From contig JAIXMP010000022.1 in the NCBI GenBank assembly GCA_025677815.1, positions 310,001-374,000 of the forward strand: a DNA stretch of 64,000 bases, in the 5' to 3' direction. A model generated the notes under the pieces. The model had not been told where the DNA came from, did not search any database, and saw only the letters and a program-made list of their open reading frames with translations. The translations under genes and the position numbers were made by a program. Shown here one piece after another: positions 1-13,243 of this stretch; the first letter of the stretch is position 1; every line of letters begins with the position of its first letter. The stretch comes from Phascolomyces articulosus. Lineage: Eukaryota > Mucoromycota > Mucoromycetes > Mucorales > Lichtheimiaceae.

Positions 1-1896
1 ATCATTTCTTCATATCTAAGAAATAGTGTAGATATGTCTCCATGTTTTATTGGTTAAACGTTGTATACCTAGCATATAATTTATATTAGAATCTACTGAC
101 GATTTGTTATATAGAGCGCTCTTGCCCTAATGATAATAATCAAAAAAAACATATTTATTTATTAAGTCCATTTGCTACTATTATTAGTATTTCTGCGGGA
201 AATGGTAGAATGAATAATCGTTGTTGGCTTCATTATTTAACTAGTGAGATAATGAAAGATAAAATGAAGCGCAAATTTGTCTAGAACATCCCAAACCTAT
301 TTTTTTTCTACTTATTTAAGATTCAAGGTGTATCTTTATATTGAATCTGAAATTATAGAAAATCTTGTGAATTTTCTTATGATATCTGGATATTTCAAAA
401 AAAAAAAAAAAAAGGTGATATTTCACGTGGAATAAAGCATGTACCAATAGTAAAGTCCTCGTTTTGAATGATGGGAATATTTATTAATGCAGGTATAAAT
501 CGTAGTGCAAATGATAATGGAGTTGATGAACTGGATATTATTTGCATGTTCGCTTTGGCTTCCTTTGTTCAATGTAAAAAGGAACAATACAAATATAGTG
601 TATAACCCACGCCTTCTCCACAACGAACGTACTTATAATAGTAGAAAATAACTTATAAGAAAAAAAATACAAATATTGTTTGAGGAAAAGGCTAATTAAC
701 ATTGCTTTCAAGATTGACAACATCCTCTAGTAGGATCATAGCTATTGAGCACGGTTTATTGTTACCAGCTAGAAAACCATAACTAGTGGAAGTTCTGTTT
801 CTACTCTTTGCCTTGCTAGAGGTCGAACAGCTTTATATCTGTGATATTTTATCTGAGGTAAAGATGGTGCTTCGTACGTACAGTAGTGGTGGTATATGGT
901 ATATTGTAGATACATCTGGAACCTTCGTAATACAGGTACACCCTGTATTTCTTTGCTTGAGTATTGAATTGCTTCTCTAGATAAATTAATGCAAGTTAAC
1001 TAGCTAAATAGGTTTGTTTGTATACATCTGCAACAATGATATATACTAAATAAACAAAATTTTATAATATGAACCTCTTCAACTTGTAGCTTCATTGCAG
1101 TTAGTGTTTTTTTCTTCTTTATGAGATTTTTAAAAGGAAAACAGTATTTGAATATTCTGATATGTACACGTGCATTACATACGCCATGACGTTGTCTTCC
1201 TTATTTTCCTACCATTAAGATACTTTCCATTCGTGTACATTGTTTGATGTTAATTTTATCACCTTTTCCATCGCTCAAACAAATTTATGGACCATACACC
1301 AGAGAAGTATGGTCATTTTTTCATCTGTGTTTGGGGTACGTGTGTTTGCACGTAGAGTATTTCACATTTTGTAATAAGTGTGATAAAGCCTTGGCTGTGC
1401 TGCATTGCTCCGATACTCTTTATCGCGCTATACCAAAAGTCAAAATTTCACTACTTTATCAGCATTCATTTATATTGCCCAGTCCTTGTGTAAGAGGTAA
1501 GAAAAACCATTATTCATGGAGGCTCTGAATAAGGCTATAATAAAAAAAACTACCATATGTATTTGAGTTGGCAAGAAAAAATTCACGAAAAAAAAAAAAA
1601 GAAAAATTGTATGTAGAAGCCAATAGCTGTTTAGGTGAAGATTAACGATGGGGGGTTGATATTGTTGTTGTAGTAACGGTTGTTGTTGAAAGTTTAGCCT
1701 ACTTCTTGAAATTGTCTCAAGTATATTATTCATGGTAAGAAATAAAAATGTTAACAGCGGTTTCTATGAACTCAGTTTTTTGTAATCTGTGTGCTGTGGC
1801 GGTGCTATAAGAAAACAGTGGATTGATCAAAGAGACAGATTCTTTTTTTTTTTGGACTCTTTATCTTCCCTATCCCTTGACGATCACAACCCAACC
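1..1896. other. Intergenic / 5' flank, no recognised gene
   Basis: AT-rich DNA with A and T runs. Several open frames of 60-95 codons exist on both strands, but their translations are low-complexity or hydrophobic and resemble no family I know. None shows linked exons with good splice signals. The last 100 bases, with a T-run and CT-rich stretch, are the probable promoter and 5' UTR of the gene starting at 1897. A decayed gene or transposon remnant cannot be excluded by eye. Confidence 0.5.
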
Positions 1897-4272
1897 ATGG
1901 GCCGTAAAAGAACAGTGGCAACGAAAAGTCAAATAATGAAACTTGCCTCTGAAGAGGCTAATCGTGCTGTGGACGAATCAACTCAAGAATGGTTAGAGAA
2001 TGCACCCACGCTCGTTGCTAATTCTGCCAATTTATTTGACGAACTTTGTGATGCAGCTAAACGAGGTATATTACATATATTTATATAGTGTATTTGTTTT
2101 TTTTTTTTGGACATGGCACTGAATGATAAAAAATATTAGGCGATCTCGAGAAAACTGAAAGTCTTGTACGTAACTTTGGTGCACCGATAGACGTGGTTGA
2201 TTCATGGCAGTGTTCCCCACTTTATTATGCGTGTACGGTAAAAAAAAGAAAAATTGATGATAACAAAAAATAGTGATTATCTTACATAGCAACCCAAAAT
2301 ACAAAAAGAGATGAAAAACTGATAAATGATATGGTTTATTAGGCCTGTGCGGTCACTACGAGGTACTACTATGAGAAACTGGTTTTTAGTGGACAAGAAG
2401 CAATTGATGGGATGGATGACAGGCTAACAAATATAATAAAATTAGGTTGTCAAATTTTTATTGGAAAATGGCGGTAACTACCATGATATTCTATAGCTGT
2501 GAAACATATATTTTATTATATAAACCCCTCATATATATATAATGATGATACATATAGCACAATGCGATCCAAAAACCTTTACAGGTGAAAGATGTCTTTA
2601 TGGCGCATTGAATGATAAGGTAAATTTTTGACATGATTAGTCATCATGCAGAATATTCCTTGATTAAGATTTTTTAAAAAAAAACGGCATATATTTTTTG
2701 AAATATAGATCCGACGACTCTTACGATCATACAAGTTTTCTAAAGCCATCAATGAGAATCAGGTACATTTTCCTAAACCAATAGATCCATTTTTTGCCCT
2801 GATGGTAATAGAAAAGAATATGGAATTGACATGTAAGATAAAAAATATATAGCCCTATTTCCAATTTTTGACTCAATTGTATGACGATAATACCTACGAT
2901 GATTTCACATTTATGATCCGCCGGTCCGGGACAGCCATGGCGGAGATCATGAACGATGGTGCTATTGACGAGTTTCCTGTCCAACGCTTTGTGATTGCCG
3001 CACGGTCCAATTATTTCAGAACTCAACTTTTGGGACGATGGCAAGGGGATGATAAAACCAAACTTTCCTCCAAACTAGTTGATCCAACAGCCTTTGAAGC
3101 AATTCTTCGTTACTTGTATACAGGTCAATTACATGATGTGGAAAGAGATGTATTGGAAAATATGGTGTTTGTTTGCAAGCATTTGGAGATGCCTGAACTT
3201 CAGGAACGTTGTGAACACCTATTACAAGTGGATCCATCGGAAGAAAAAGAAAAGAATGCCAATCGAGCCCAAGATGTGAAAGAAATGGCAAAGATCCGAA
3301 GTGATTATGAAGCGTTTTTACAAACCATGTTGGGCTGCGCCTATTTTATTGACAAGAGGAATGAACAGGGTGATTATATTGCTGGCGAACCTTTATTGGA
3401 AGATGAAACTAAGGCAGCACCTCCTGAAGCTGCTTTTGCTGATATTGGTATATTGTTACAAGGCGTCTTATTTTTGTGTCACAAGGCATGTTTATGTCGA
3501 TCTGAATATTTCAATATCATGCTTCATGACGCATTTTCTGAATCCGATGTGGAATTATCGACAATACGGTATGGTCATCATGGTCGTGGTGAACAAGGAG
3601 AAGAACAAGAGGTTGTGTTAAAATTACCCTTGATTGAGGTGCATGATATTATGCCAGAATCATTCCAATATGTACTTGAATACTTGTATACGGATCGATG
3701 TACAATCCCTTTGGAAGAAGCTTATGATATTATGTTGACGGCGGATATGTTAATGTTGGATCGTCTTAAATCCATTGCTGCTATTACCTTGACCTCCCTC
3801 AAAGAACCCTCCATTGATATTTACGAATTGATTCGCACGGCTATTGAATTAAATGTGGATCGATTAGAACAATGGTGTATTAAATATTTTGCGGATCATT
3901 TAGATGATTATATATCAAAACCAGAATTTCAACAATTGATTCGTCAAAGTGCTCGATCCATTGTAGGTCGTCAAGAAACAGGTAATGTGTACAAATATTT
4001 AGAAAAAAAGTATTATAGTTATATATATATAAGTCGATTCTTTTATATACTCACTATATGTAAATTACTTTTATACTGTAGACTCGATTCCTTTGATTGA
4101 TGATCTTCGATATTTCTTGGGTAAAAAATATTATATATTTGAAGAAGAATTGAATCCAGAAGGCAAGGTATCTGAAGACTACCGAGATGATTGGACAGAT
4201 CTAGAATCACTCTATAATGAAAAGTTAGATATGTTGGATCGTGTACTAGAATCACTAGGATTAGAAGCTTAA
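1897..4272 (+). CDS. Ankyrin repeat and double BTB/POZ protein (ABTB1-like)
   Basis: Proposed exons 1897-2065, 2140-2232, 2343-2362, 2446-2473, 2558-2619, 2709-2762, 2853-3981 and 4082-4272 give 581 aa. The N-terminal third carries ankyrin-type sequence, SPLYYACLCGHYE then a GERCLYGALND motif, both closely matching animal ABTB1. Two BTB/POZ domains follow: one at about residues 150-230 (FTFMIR, FVIAARSNYFRTQLLGRW, YLYTG) and one in the second half (FLCHKACLCRSEYF, YVLEYLYTD). ABTB1-type proteins are thought to act as adaptors, typically for cullin-3 ubiquitin ligases; that role is inference here. The protein is longer than human ABTB1 (about 480 aa), with an acidic linker between the BTB domains. 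Exons 3 and 4 are only 20 and 28 nt, chosen because only this splicing restores the conserved CLCGHYE-VVKFLLENGA reading. Start: first ATG in a cca-acc-ATG-g context. Confidence 0.85.
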
Positions 4273-5105
4273 AATATCGTTATAACTCTCTGTCATTTTT
4301 AAGGAGAATAATAATAATATATAACAAAGGGAGAGAGAAAGAGAGGAGGAATGTCGTTGTTGTAGTTGTTATTGATTGTTGATATAATGGAAACAGAATC
4401 AAACTCAAAAAGAATCATCGTGACGAACATCATCTTTATTATCAATTATTCAGGGTAATAATTTTATATATAAAAAATTATCCATCTATTGTTTTTTCTT
4501 TAGACTTGGATTGGGAATCTATGTATATGTAGTAACAAACATACAAACGGCAGCTGGTTTTTTAATATGTTTTGCTTGTTGAATTCTGATATAACTAGTT
4601 TTGGTCTCAGCTCATGGAACACAGGCAGATCGTTTCCATTTTACGCTTTCAAATTTCTCTCTCTCTTTCATAGTAAGCAGAGCTGTAGTTAATATCGAAC
4701 CTCTTTTTTTTTTTCTTTCTTTCTCTCTAAACCCCCACCCCTCTCTCCCCTTCTTCTAATAACTATAAAATAACCTATTTGCCTCATAATGGCAGGCAGA
4801 CATCAAGGTAAAGAAAAAAATTACCAATCGTTTCTCATTATTATTTTATTGGCAACATATAGAAAAGCCATAGAAAAAAGGAGTAAGGTAGTGGATATGT
4901 GATGTTTTTACTCTTACTATCCACTACGACTATTACTACTTTTTTGTGAAACGAAATGAATTACTAGTTCATTGGTTATTTTTGTAAAAGGATTGAATAT
5001 ATATAGTGTGTATATCGAGAGTATTGCAGGCAACAAAATAATCACTCAATCTTTTTTTTTCTTGATCCCTCATTTTTTTTATTTTATTGTTATTGACGAT
5101 TTCAA
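4273..5105. promoter_or_regulatory. Intergenic: ABTB1-like 3' flank and Med12 promoter region
   Basis: AT-rich spacer between two genes on the same strand. It contains CT-rich tracts at about 4660-4760 and T-runs near 5050-5090 just before the Med12 start, typical of fungal promoters and 5' UTRs. A short ATG-led stretch at 4789, followed at once by a possible donor (GTAAAG), could be an upstream ORF or a 5' UTR exon. I could not join it in frame to Med12. Confidence 0.45.
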
Positions 5106-8100
5106 ATGTATCCAGCCCAATATACGCGTTATGCTTCTTCGAATCCGTCCTATCCGAACACAAACACCATGAATAATAATAGCAATGGTGGCAGTAGTAG
5201 CAATAGTTTAGGAGTACCCTTTTCCAATACCAACGCTCAACAAGGCCATGGCAGTTATTCATCACAATCCGGATCTTACAATGCCACAACACCGACAATG
5301 ACCTCTCCTTACTCTACCACTTCGTCACCCGGCCACCTTTCACCCAATATGCAAAGATATAACACACATAATAACCAACAACTCAAGAAATATACCCTTC
5401 AAGCGCCACTCCGTTTACCGCCACTTAGTAAAACAATGGCCAATCTTGGGCATCCTGGCATTTATCCACAAAAACCGACTCAAATGGAAGACATTATGAC
5501 AGAATCTAATGTACGCACTGGATTTATTGATCGTCCTGCTGTATCGGTAAATGTCAATTTTATTTTTTATTTTTTATTTTTATTTTTGTTTTTCATTCAA
5601 CTTTTCAATCGTGTAACAAACTTTATATTATTTTGGATCTCTAGAATGAGCACACATGTGCATACGATATGGTATATAGTAAACTTCAAGACGATCAACG
5701 AGTCCTTGATGATCTAGGTACATTTGCAGTGGACGTATTGAAAAGAAAACGCACCGCCGCTAGGATCATAGGGTAAGTGTGATATATATATATGAATTAG
5801 TTACATAATTTGGGATTAAATTAAACATGGATATCTCTTCTCTCCTCTTCTATTGACTTATTTATTTAGACCATCATCATTCAAACCACCTATGCGTTCA
5901 ACATTGATTGAGAGTAAAAAGGAATATTGGATGAACGAGCTAGCAAGTGGGACTCAAACATTACGTAAATTGGCACGAAATGTACCTCATGGATTTAAGG
6001 GCGAAAAGTTATTGGAAACACTAGCAGGACGACAAGTCCCATTTTTACGAGCTGCTTGGTATATTAAAGTGGTTGGACTTTCAGAAATGGTAAGACTTTT
6101 GGATCATATATATTTGGCGGTCCTTTCATAAAGGGAATGATGTAGTGTAACATGTTATTCTTTATACTCATCCAAAAAAAAAAAAAAAACTCGGGGAAAC
6201 TCTTTCTGTATCTTATATGTGGATCTATATTTTAGCATCAACGTAATGCCAATAACAGTACACAAAACATTTCACAAGCTCAACAATGGACTGCGATTGT
6301 TGTAAATCATCTTCGAAGACAATTAAATGAACTTTCACCATTTCAATCACCAAATTCGACCAATGCTGCATCGGGTCGAGGATATAAAGCTCATCCAAGT
6401 ACACCTAGTAATTACCATGACAATGCTTCAAAACCATGGGCAACACCTGAAAATCGTGAACGATTTGAACAAAAATGGTCATACAGTACAAAATTAACCA
6501 AGTGGCAATATTGTGAAGGATTATTGGATCAACGTACTTTTCTAAAATTTACTTTGGATACGTTGACACAATGCACTTCGTTTGAAGCCATGTGGTTATT
6601 ATTAACATTTGTTGTACAAGATTATGTGGATGAATATCGTCGAAATCGAACATTGATGAAGTTATTGATTGAAACACTTATCAAGGCTTATGGCGCTGTA
6701 ACTATATTTTTATTTTATTTTTTTTGGATCAAAAGGGGAATATAAGTTGCGGAGAAAATGGAGAAAAGGGTTAAGTGAAAAAAAAAAGATAGAGAACTTA
6801 AACCTTCTTTTTTTTGGTTCTATAGCTTATTCAACAATTGGGACAATTACCGAGTGAGGGGTTATTAGATGTCTATCGCGATATCCAGAAATATATTGAG
6901 CGACTCCTGCAGGTAAATTTTTGCGTACTACTGTAAGAGAAAATGGATATCTCTATCCATGAACCTAAAAGTTTAAGATTAATTCACACTGCTTTTGGAA
7001 CCAATCCCTTTTCTTATAGTCCTTATTCCTTTCGACACCTGACATATTTGTGATTCCAAAATTATACCATCAATATCGACATCTTTTTGATGCGATCTTT
7101 GGAGACGAAAGTCGAAAAGATGCGGCGACCGTATTACCGGATGTAGCACATGTGATGCAAAAATACTGGGCCATGGTCAAAGCACGCAATGAAATATTCT
7201 GTGGGACATTGGAAGAAAATCAACTACGTTTGGATGGTAATTGTAGTAGTAAGCATATCGTATCCTCCTCTGCCGCAGAAACACGACAAGAATCCGACGA
7301 AGAACGACGGATACAAGTCAATGAAGATCATATTATTCGAACATTGGATGGTATTGGACGAAATATTGATAGTGGGACTGGATTATTGATTGATGAAAAT
7401 AGTTGGATGGATCTTCGTGGGCAAACCGCTCCTTCAGCAACCAATACCATTTTCAATGGCGTCAATAAGGATATCTCCACTATGCAACAACGGGTTAATA
7501 TCATGTGTCGTTGGGCGACCAGTGACTCTCGACATGGGGATTGGCGGCCTTATCTTGTTGGATCCATCTTGTTGCATTGGCGTGATCAAAATCCAGATAG
7601 AAAAACATTACTGCAAGATGTATTGATCCATTTCCTTGATACACAAATGGAATCAGAAGAAGATGCTGCCATGATGGATATGATGACAAATACAGGTAAG
7701 AAAAAAAAAAGAAGCTTAACAAACAAAAACAAACAAACAAACAATGATGATGGGACCCTCGATTTTTTTTTAAATATTTATTCTTCAAAAAAAAAAAAAA
7801 ATAGCAAACGAACCCAAACCAGCTGTTGTTTTATTATTTGATACCCTGATCCGATTACATTTATTCTCATATCAAAAATATATATTACGATTGATTGCAC
7901 GAGGTGATTTGGAACCACGAAGGCGACATGAATCAAGCACAGTACGATGTTTAAATTACCTTGCTTCCTTCCCATTGTTAACACCAGCACCTGCTTATCT
8001 TATCAATCAACGACGCGTTGCTATTTACGGTACACGCAATGGTCAAATGAACGGTATCGAAGATCAAGTGCTTGCTCAATTGAAGCGATTGACCAAAAGA

Positions 8101-11100
8101 GCATTAGCTGTTTCTGGACTCCCACAAGATGATGATTTGAATAGTTTATTTGGATCAGAAGCTACAAGTCTGACTCAACCAGATATGGATGATTCATTAG
8201 AAACTATGATTCCTTATTTTACAGATACATTTGATCAAGAAATTTCTCAAATGATTCGAAGTGCAACACGATATACGATTTTAAATTTCACATCTGAATG
8301 GCTGGTCCCTGAATTGAAACGTTTCGTAGTCAAAAGTGTCCCGTAAGTTTTTTTTTTTTTTCATTTACAAGCGATCATCATTGTCAAAAGAAAGTGTGTC
8401 TGAAATAGGCTAACTTTATATGTGTATGTTTCCCATAGCATTGGTGAGGACAATTGGCGCGTGATGACTTCCCCTGGTTCATGCTTATTAAATGTTCGAC
8501 AGTATGTTACCATCATCAAGATTTTAGAATATGCCAAAGATTACTTGAATATTATCGAAGTAGCTCTTTGGGTCTTGGAAAAAACAAATGAACGTACTTT
8601 ATATTCATTTACCGTTGACACACTTCGACGACATGCTAATATATTGAAATTAACGAATAATGGTAAACGTGTTGCTGAAGCAGTTTGGGCAAAGGTAAAA
8701 AGTCAAAAAAAATTGGATTGGTTCAAAGTTGGAAAGATACTCAATTTTAAATTTTACTACTTCTAGCATCAAAGTTTACAAAGTCGAGGAACACGAGAAC
8801 GTTGCCTTATGATGTATATTATCCAACTTGTTCAAGAAGGTTATCGAATAACGGATGATATGCGCACACAATTACAACAAGACCTTCATTTCAAGGTAAA
8901 TTATTATCTTTTTGGGTTTATTTTAGAAATCATATATATATATAATCATGAACGTATGAATATATATAGAAAAAGATATGCAACTTATACTTCTTTTTTT
9001 TTCTTTAGCCCAAAGTACGACAATATCCTAGCCGTAACGATGCACCATTAACAACCGAGCTTAAACAACTGATTCAATCCCCCACCTTATCTTCTGTACA
9101 TAATTCCATTGACTCAGTCTGTTCCCGGTCTCAAACTATGACACATGGACTTTATTCCATGTTTACGGCAGTATTCGAAACACTTCAACAATATGGACGA
9201 GAGCGACAAATCAATACATTAGCAGCCACACCTGAAATTCAAGAACACAAGGAAGAATTATATGAATTTCGACGGCGAATGTGCTATATGGTAGATTTTA
9301 TAAAAGGTGTTGCAGATCAGTCAACTTTGACTGGTCAATTGGATGATGCTGTGATACAATGGCTGTCGCAACAATGCAGCCCCATCAGTGCGACCCTGCT
9401 TGACGATCTGCATGAACCGCACACGTGGCTACCGTTATTCCTTGCATTGCTTGTCACACGTCGGTTGATTTGCATTGACATGGTATTAAAGCATTTCGTT
9501 TTACCATGGTTTGAAGTCATTAGTCGAGAAGCGCAACAACGGTGTGAATCACAATGGACTGAGACAACGGCGGAGACTCGACCATTACGTCAGTTGTGTA
9601 AAAATTTGATTGATTTGGTACGCATGCTCGTGGTACAAGACCGCTGTTGGCCAGCTTCCTCTTCTTTGTCCTCTTCGTTGTCGTCATCCTCTTCCTCCTC
9701 GTCATCATCGGAACTTCAACCTTCTCAACACAACAACAATAGCAGCCATTCACATCAACAACATCATGGTCCATGGGTCTTGCGTGCAGATGAAATTTTC
9801 CAACTTCAAGTACAACGACAGCCTCAGCTAGCCACGAATCTTGATAAATTGGATTATATGTTTGGACTTGTACGAAATTCCATTACGATTGTTTCCAATT
9901 TACCTTATAGTAGTTTATTGATTCAAGATTTACTCAAACTTCGAACGGATCTTTTGCAACTGGAATGGTTCCGACGTGCCTGTACGCGTGATGTCAATAG
10001 TATCTATCATCATTTTGCTACGCAACATCATAGTGCGGTTGCTGGTGGTGAAGGAGAAATTCGTAAAAAGATGTTGAGTATTGTCGATGAATTGATTGGG
10101 GGTAATATGAATATCGATCAAGATTGTCAAGATAGTATGGTACCCACCGATTTACTGGAACCCGATTTTGGTCAACGGTTACAAGCTGTGTTTGCCAATT
10201 TAAGTCAGTGGAATGAGGAACAGTGTCGTGTTCAACTGAACCTTTTGTTGGATAATATCATGATTAATCAGCACAACCAACATCATCATACTAGTACAAC
10301 CGGGGCAACGTCATCCTCCACCACTGTACCGGGTACACAAGATACCACCGGCGATAGCATGGTGATGGATACCAGTCCAGCACCTACTTCCACTGTGGCA
10401 GGAGGAGCTGGAGGAGTTCCCTCTTCTTCCTCAGTCTCAGATCATGTTGAATCAAACAAAGAACTTGATTTATTTGTGAAATTCTTTTTTGATGCTGTTC
10501 TTGCCTCCGCAAGTGATACGGAAACACAACAACAAAATGCCCAGCGCCGATTCGATTTTTTGATCAATCTTATTCATGGTTTACGAGAACCCATTTTATT
10601 GGCTCTTTTGAATCATGGTGTACGTATGTTGGAAGGAAATCATCACAACAATAGCAGCAATAATATCAATAATAATAGTAATAATAACTCCTCCGAAGAA
10701 ACATCTTCTACGACCACGACAACAACTGCTACTTTCCCATATACCATCTTGTTAACTAGTAGTGGTGATCATGGTTTACTCGCATGTGAATCGACTTCTT
10801 CAACACATTATGGACAACGATGTCAAGCCTTTTATCTTATCATGCAACATTTGTTAGCCAAAGATGTATGGAGTAATCAAAAGAAAATTGAATTAGTTCA
10901 AGCCCTTTTCCGACAAGTGGAACAGTTTAAAGGAGCGATGAATGTGTATAAAGTAATGGAAAATGTGCATCACGTATCATTTGCTGACGCGTCGCGTGCA
11001 CTCCAACAAGCCAAGAGTGTGGTACGTTTTTTTTTTTTTTTCATTATTATTATAATGATGAATGATAATCGACTGACTTATTAAAACCCGTTTTGCTAAT

Positions 11101-12583
11101 ATTTCTTGTGATACCTCATAGGAGGTTGCTGTCACGTTGCTAAAGACAGAAGGATTATCTGAAAGTGAAGCCGTATCATCCTCTTCATCTTCCAATGCGC
11201 CCAGTGTAATGCTTCAAGATATCCGAATAAGGTAAAAAGCATGATAATATAGTAGAATAGAATCATCTTTTTGTGTGTCTGTTTGTTATTAACTTTATTT
11301 GAACTCTTTTTTGCCACACCTCTTCTCATCCCCCCCAAAACAGTTTACTCTTACGACTACGACTCATGGTTCCTTTTGTATCGTTGATATGGGAACATCC
11401 GAGGGAGGACGAATGTAATATATTAGAATGGATAAAGGTTCTAGTTCCATTACTTGGAGTAAGTATTTTTTTTTCTCGCGTACAACCCCAAATTGGGTTC
11501 CATAATAACTCAATTATTATTACTATTTATTACTATTTAATAGAATCCTATCGTTCATGGTAATGGTAGTCAAGAACGAATGTTCGAATTTGTCCTTGAC
11601 TTAGTCTCACTCCTTATTGATGGTAAAGTACACTCTTTTTTTTTGTGGAGGAAGCAGAAAAAAAAAAGAGCTATATTATTATATCTCTAGAAGATTGCTC
11701 TCGACTTTATTTTTCTCATCTAAACAGCTTTATTTGAACTCCTTGTAGAAGCACCAAGGGATTTACGAAAAACCAATCTGGCACATCTTTCAGTAAGTTT
11801 AGTAATTTTTTTTGGGGGGGGAAAGAAGAGAGAAGAAATGAAGAAAAAGAGTCAATGGAGAGACATGTGTGCGTGTGTGAGTATCTCTATAGTAGTAGCG
11901 GTAGTAGTAGTATTTGTTGGCCCCAACTGTCTTACCTAAACCGGTTTTTTTTTGTTCTTCAACTTTAATTATTATAGGCAATGCACAGTGAACTAAGTGA
12001 TGTACCATCTATGCTTCATTGCCGTGTTAAACGCATATTACCTTTCCTTACACATAACATTTATCTTTCAAATACCCGACTGGCGTCTTCTTTGTTGGGC
12101 GTTGCAAACGCCACGGACCCCCAGCAACAACAGCAACACTTGGAATTATCTATGGAACAATCTAAGCCGTGGGAGTGGCTGGAAGATTATGCTAGTGAAC
12201 AACCGCATGATAATGATACCCCTATCAGTTTTAGTTTATTCCATGGACGTAAGACTAAAAAAACAGAAAATACTTATATTCGTTGGTATCATTTTGGTTT
12301 TGGTGATAACTTACCATCCCTTGCTGATGAGGACGACGATGCCATGTCCATTCATGTGGGCATGGTAGGTCGTCCAAATTTAAAACGAAGAAAAAGACAG
12401 CGGAATGAACAAGACTCGACAACTACAGCTGCAACAACGACTCTCGAGAATGGTATGTTATATAAAGTAGACGATCCAAAACAAACACAAGTACCTCAAC
12501 AACAACAACAAAGCAGACAACAATCAACCACATTATCATCCACAGAACGAAGACAAGATATGGAAGATGGTGAATTACCATAA
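5106..12583 (+). CDS. MED12: Mediator kinase-module subunit 12 (Med12/Srb8)
   Basis: Fifteen exons: 5106-5546, 5645-5772, 5870-6089, 6236-6697, 6826-6912, 7020-7695, 7805-8342, 8439-8694, 8767-8895, 9009-11021, 11122-11231, 11344-11458, 11544-11622, 11728-11792, 11978-12583. They total 5925 nt (1974 aa), phases consistent throughout. Med12 anchors the Cdk8-cyclin C kinase module to Mediator and activates Cdk8. The family is recognised from the N-terminal Med12 domain, around residues 190-270: acidic segment, then FKPPMRSTL, LRKLARNVPHG, GEKLLETL and FLRAAWYIKVVG. The first 120 residues are Asn/Ser/Gln/Pro-rich and probably disordered. The large exon 10 holds Ser, Asn and Thr runs within helical sequence. 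The C-terminus is basic then Gln-rich and ends in EDGELP. Human MED12 is about 2177 aa and yeast Srb8 about 1427, so the length is normal. No damage is seen. Confidence 0.93.
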
Positions 12584-13243
12584 ATTTGTGTATTATCTAT
12601 ATTAAAAAGATTGAATAACAAGTAATAATAATAATGGCACTCTATTATATATAAATGTATTGACTTGTGATATTTCTTTCATGTTTTTTGATGTTTTTGA
12701 TGTTTTTGATGTTTTTTTTCGTGAAAAAAAAAGTGATAATTTTTTTATGATAGATATGAACTAGATGGAATGATAAAAACTATTACATAGATTTTACAGG
12801 TCTAATGGTAAAAAAAAACCTGTAACTGATGAAGGGGATATATATATATAAATATATATAAATAAATATAAACTATATGATATGTATAAATGGCAAAGCA
12901 TGATGCGAGTTTGTTTCTTTTTTTACCTTTCTCTCCCCCCCAAAATGGTCTCCTCGTTTCTTTGAAAAAGAATCGATTGAATGCATTTTCTTTTTTTCTT
13001 TTTGTGATTTGTTCATGCTGATAATATAATACATTGGATTTGAGGAGCCATTTTTTTTGGGGGGGGAGAAAAAGAAGAAAAAGAAGTTGGGAAAAAAAAG
13101 GAAGATGAAATCGACTTCATCTTTACTTGTTTGTGTGATGTGTGAGTATGGTGCGTGTGCATGTTTTTTTGGGGGGGAGTGGATATTATTCTATTACTAT
13201 GTGACTGAAAAGAAGAAGAAAAAAAAACTCCTTTTACGCGCGA
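12584..13243. other. Convergent intergenic region, low complexity
   Basis: 3' flanks of Med12 (+) and the zinc-ribbon gene (-). It contains a TGATGTTTT-like tandem repeat near 12687-12720, an AT-dinucleotide tract near 12840-12870, long T/G and A runs, and an imperfect inverted repeat listed separately. No gene is seen. Confidence 0.6.
12928..13070. repeat. Imperfect inverted repeat between convergent genes
   Basis: The left arm (12928-12955) reads CT-rich, C7, A4, then TGGTCTCCTC. The right arm (13042-13070) is GAGGAGCCA, T8, G8, AGAA, which on the opposite strand reads TTCT, C8, A8, TGGCTCCTC. The arms therefore match apart from run-length differences and one or two bases, with a spacer of about 86 bp. 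The position between two 3' ends would suit a bidirectional terminator or a mobile-element footprint; the function is unknown. Confidence 0.6.

Noticed and set aside
1244..1528. 94-codon open frame upstream of the ABTB1-like gene
   Set aside because: There is no domain, no convincing splice partners, and the composition matches random AT-rich DNA.
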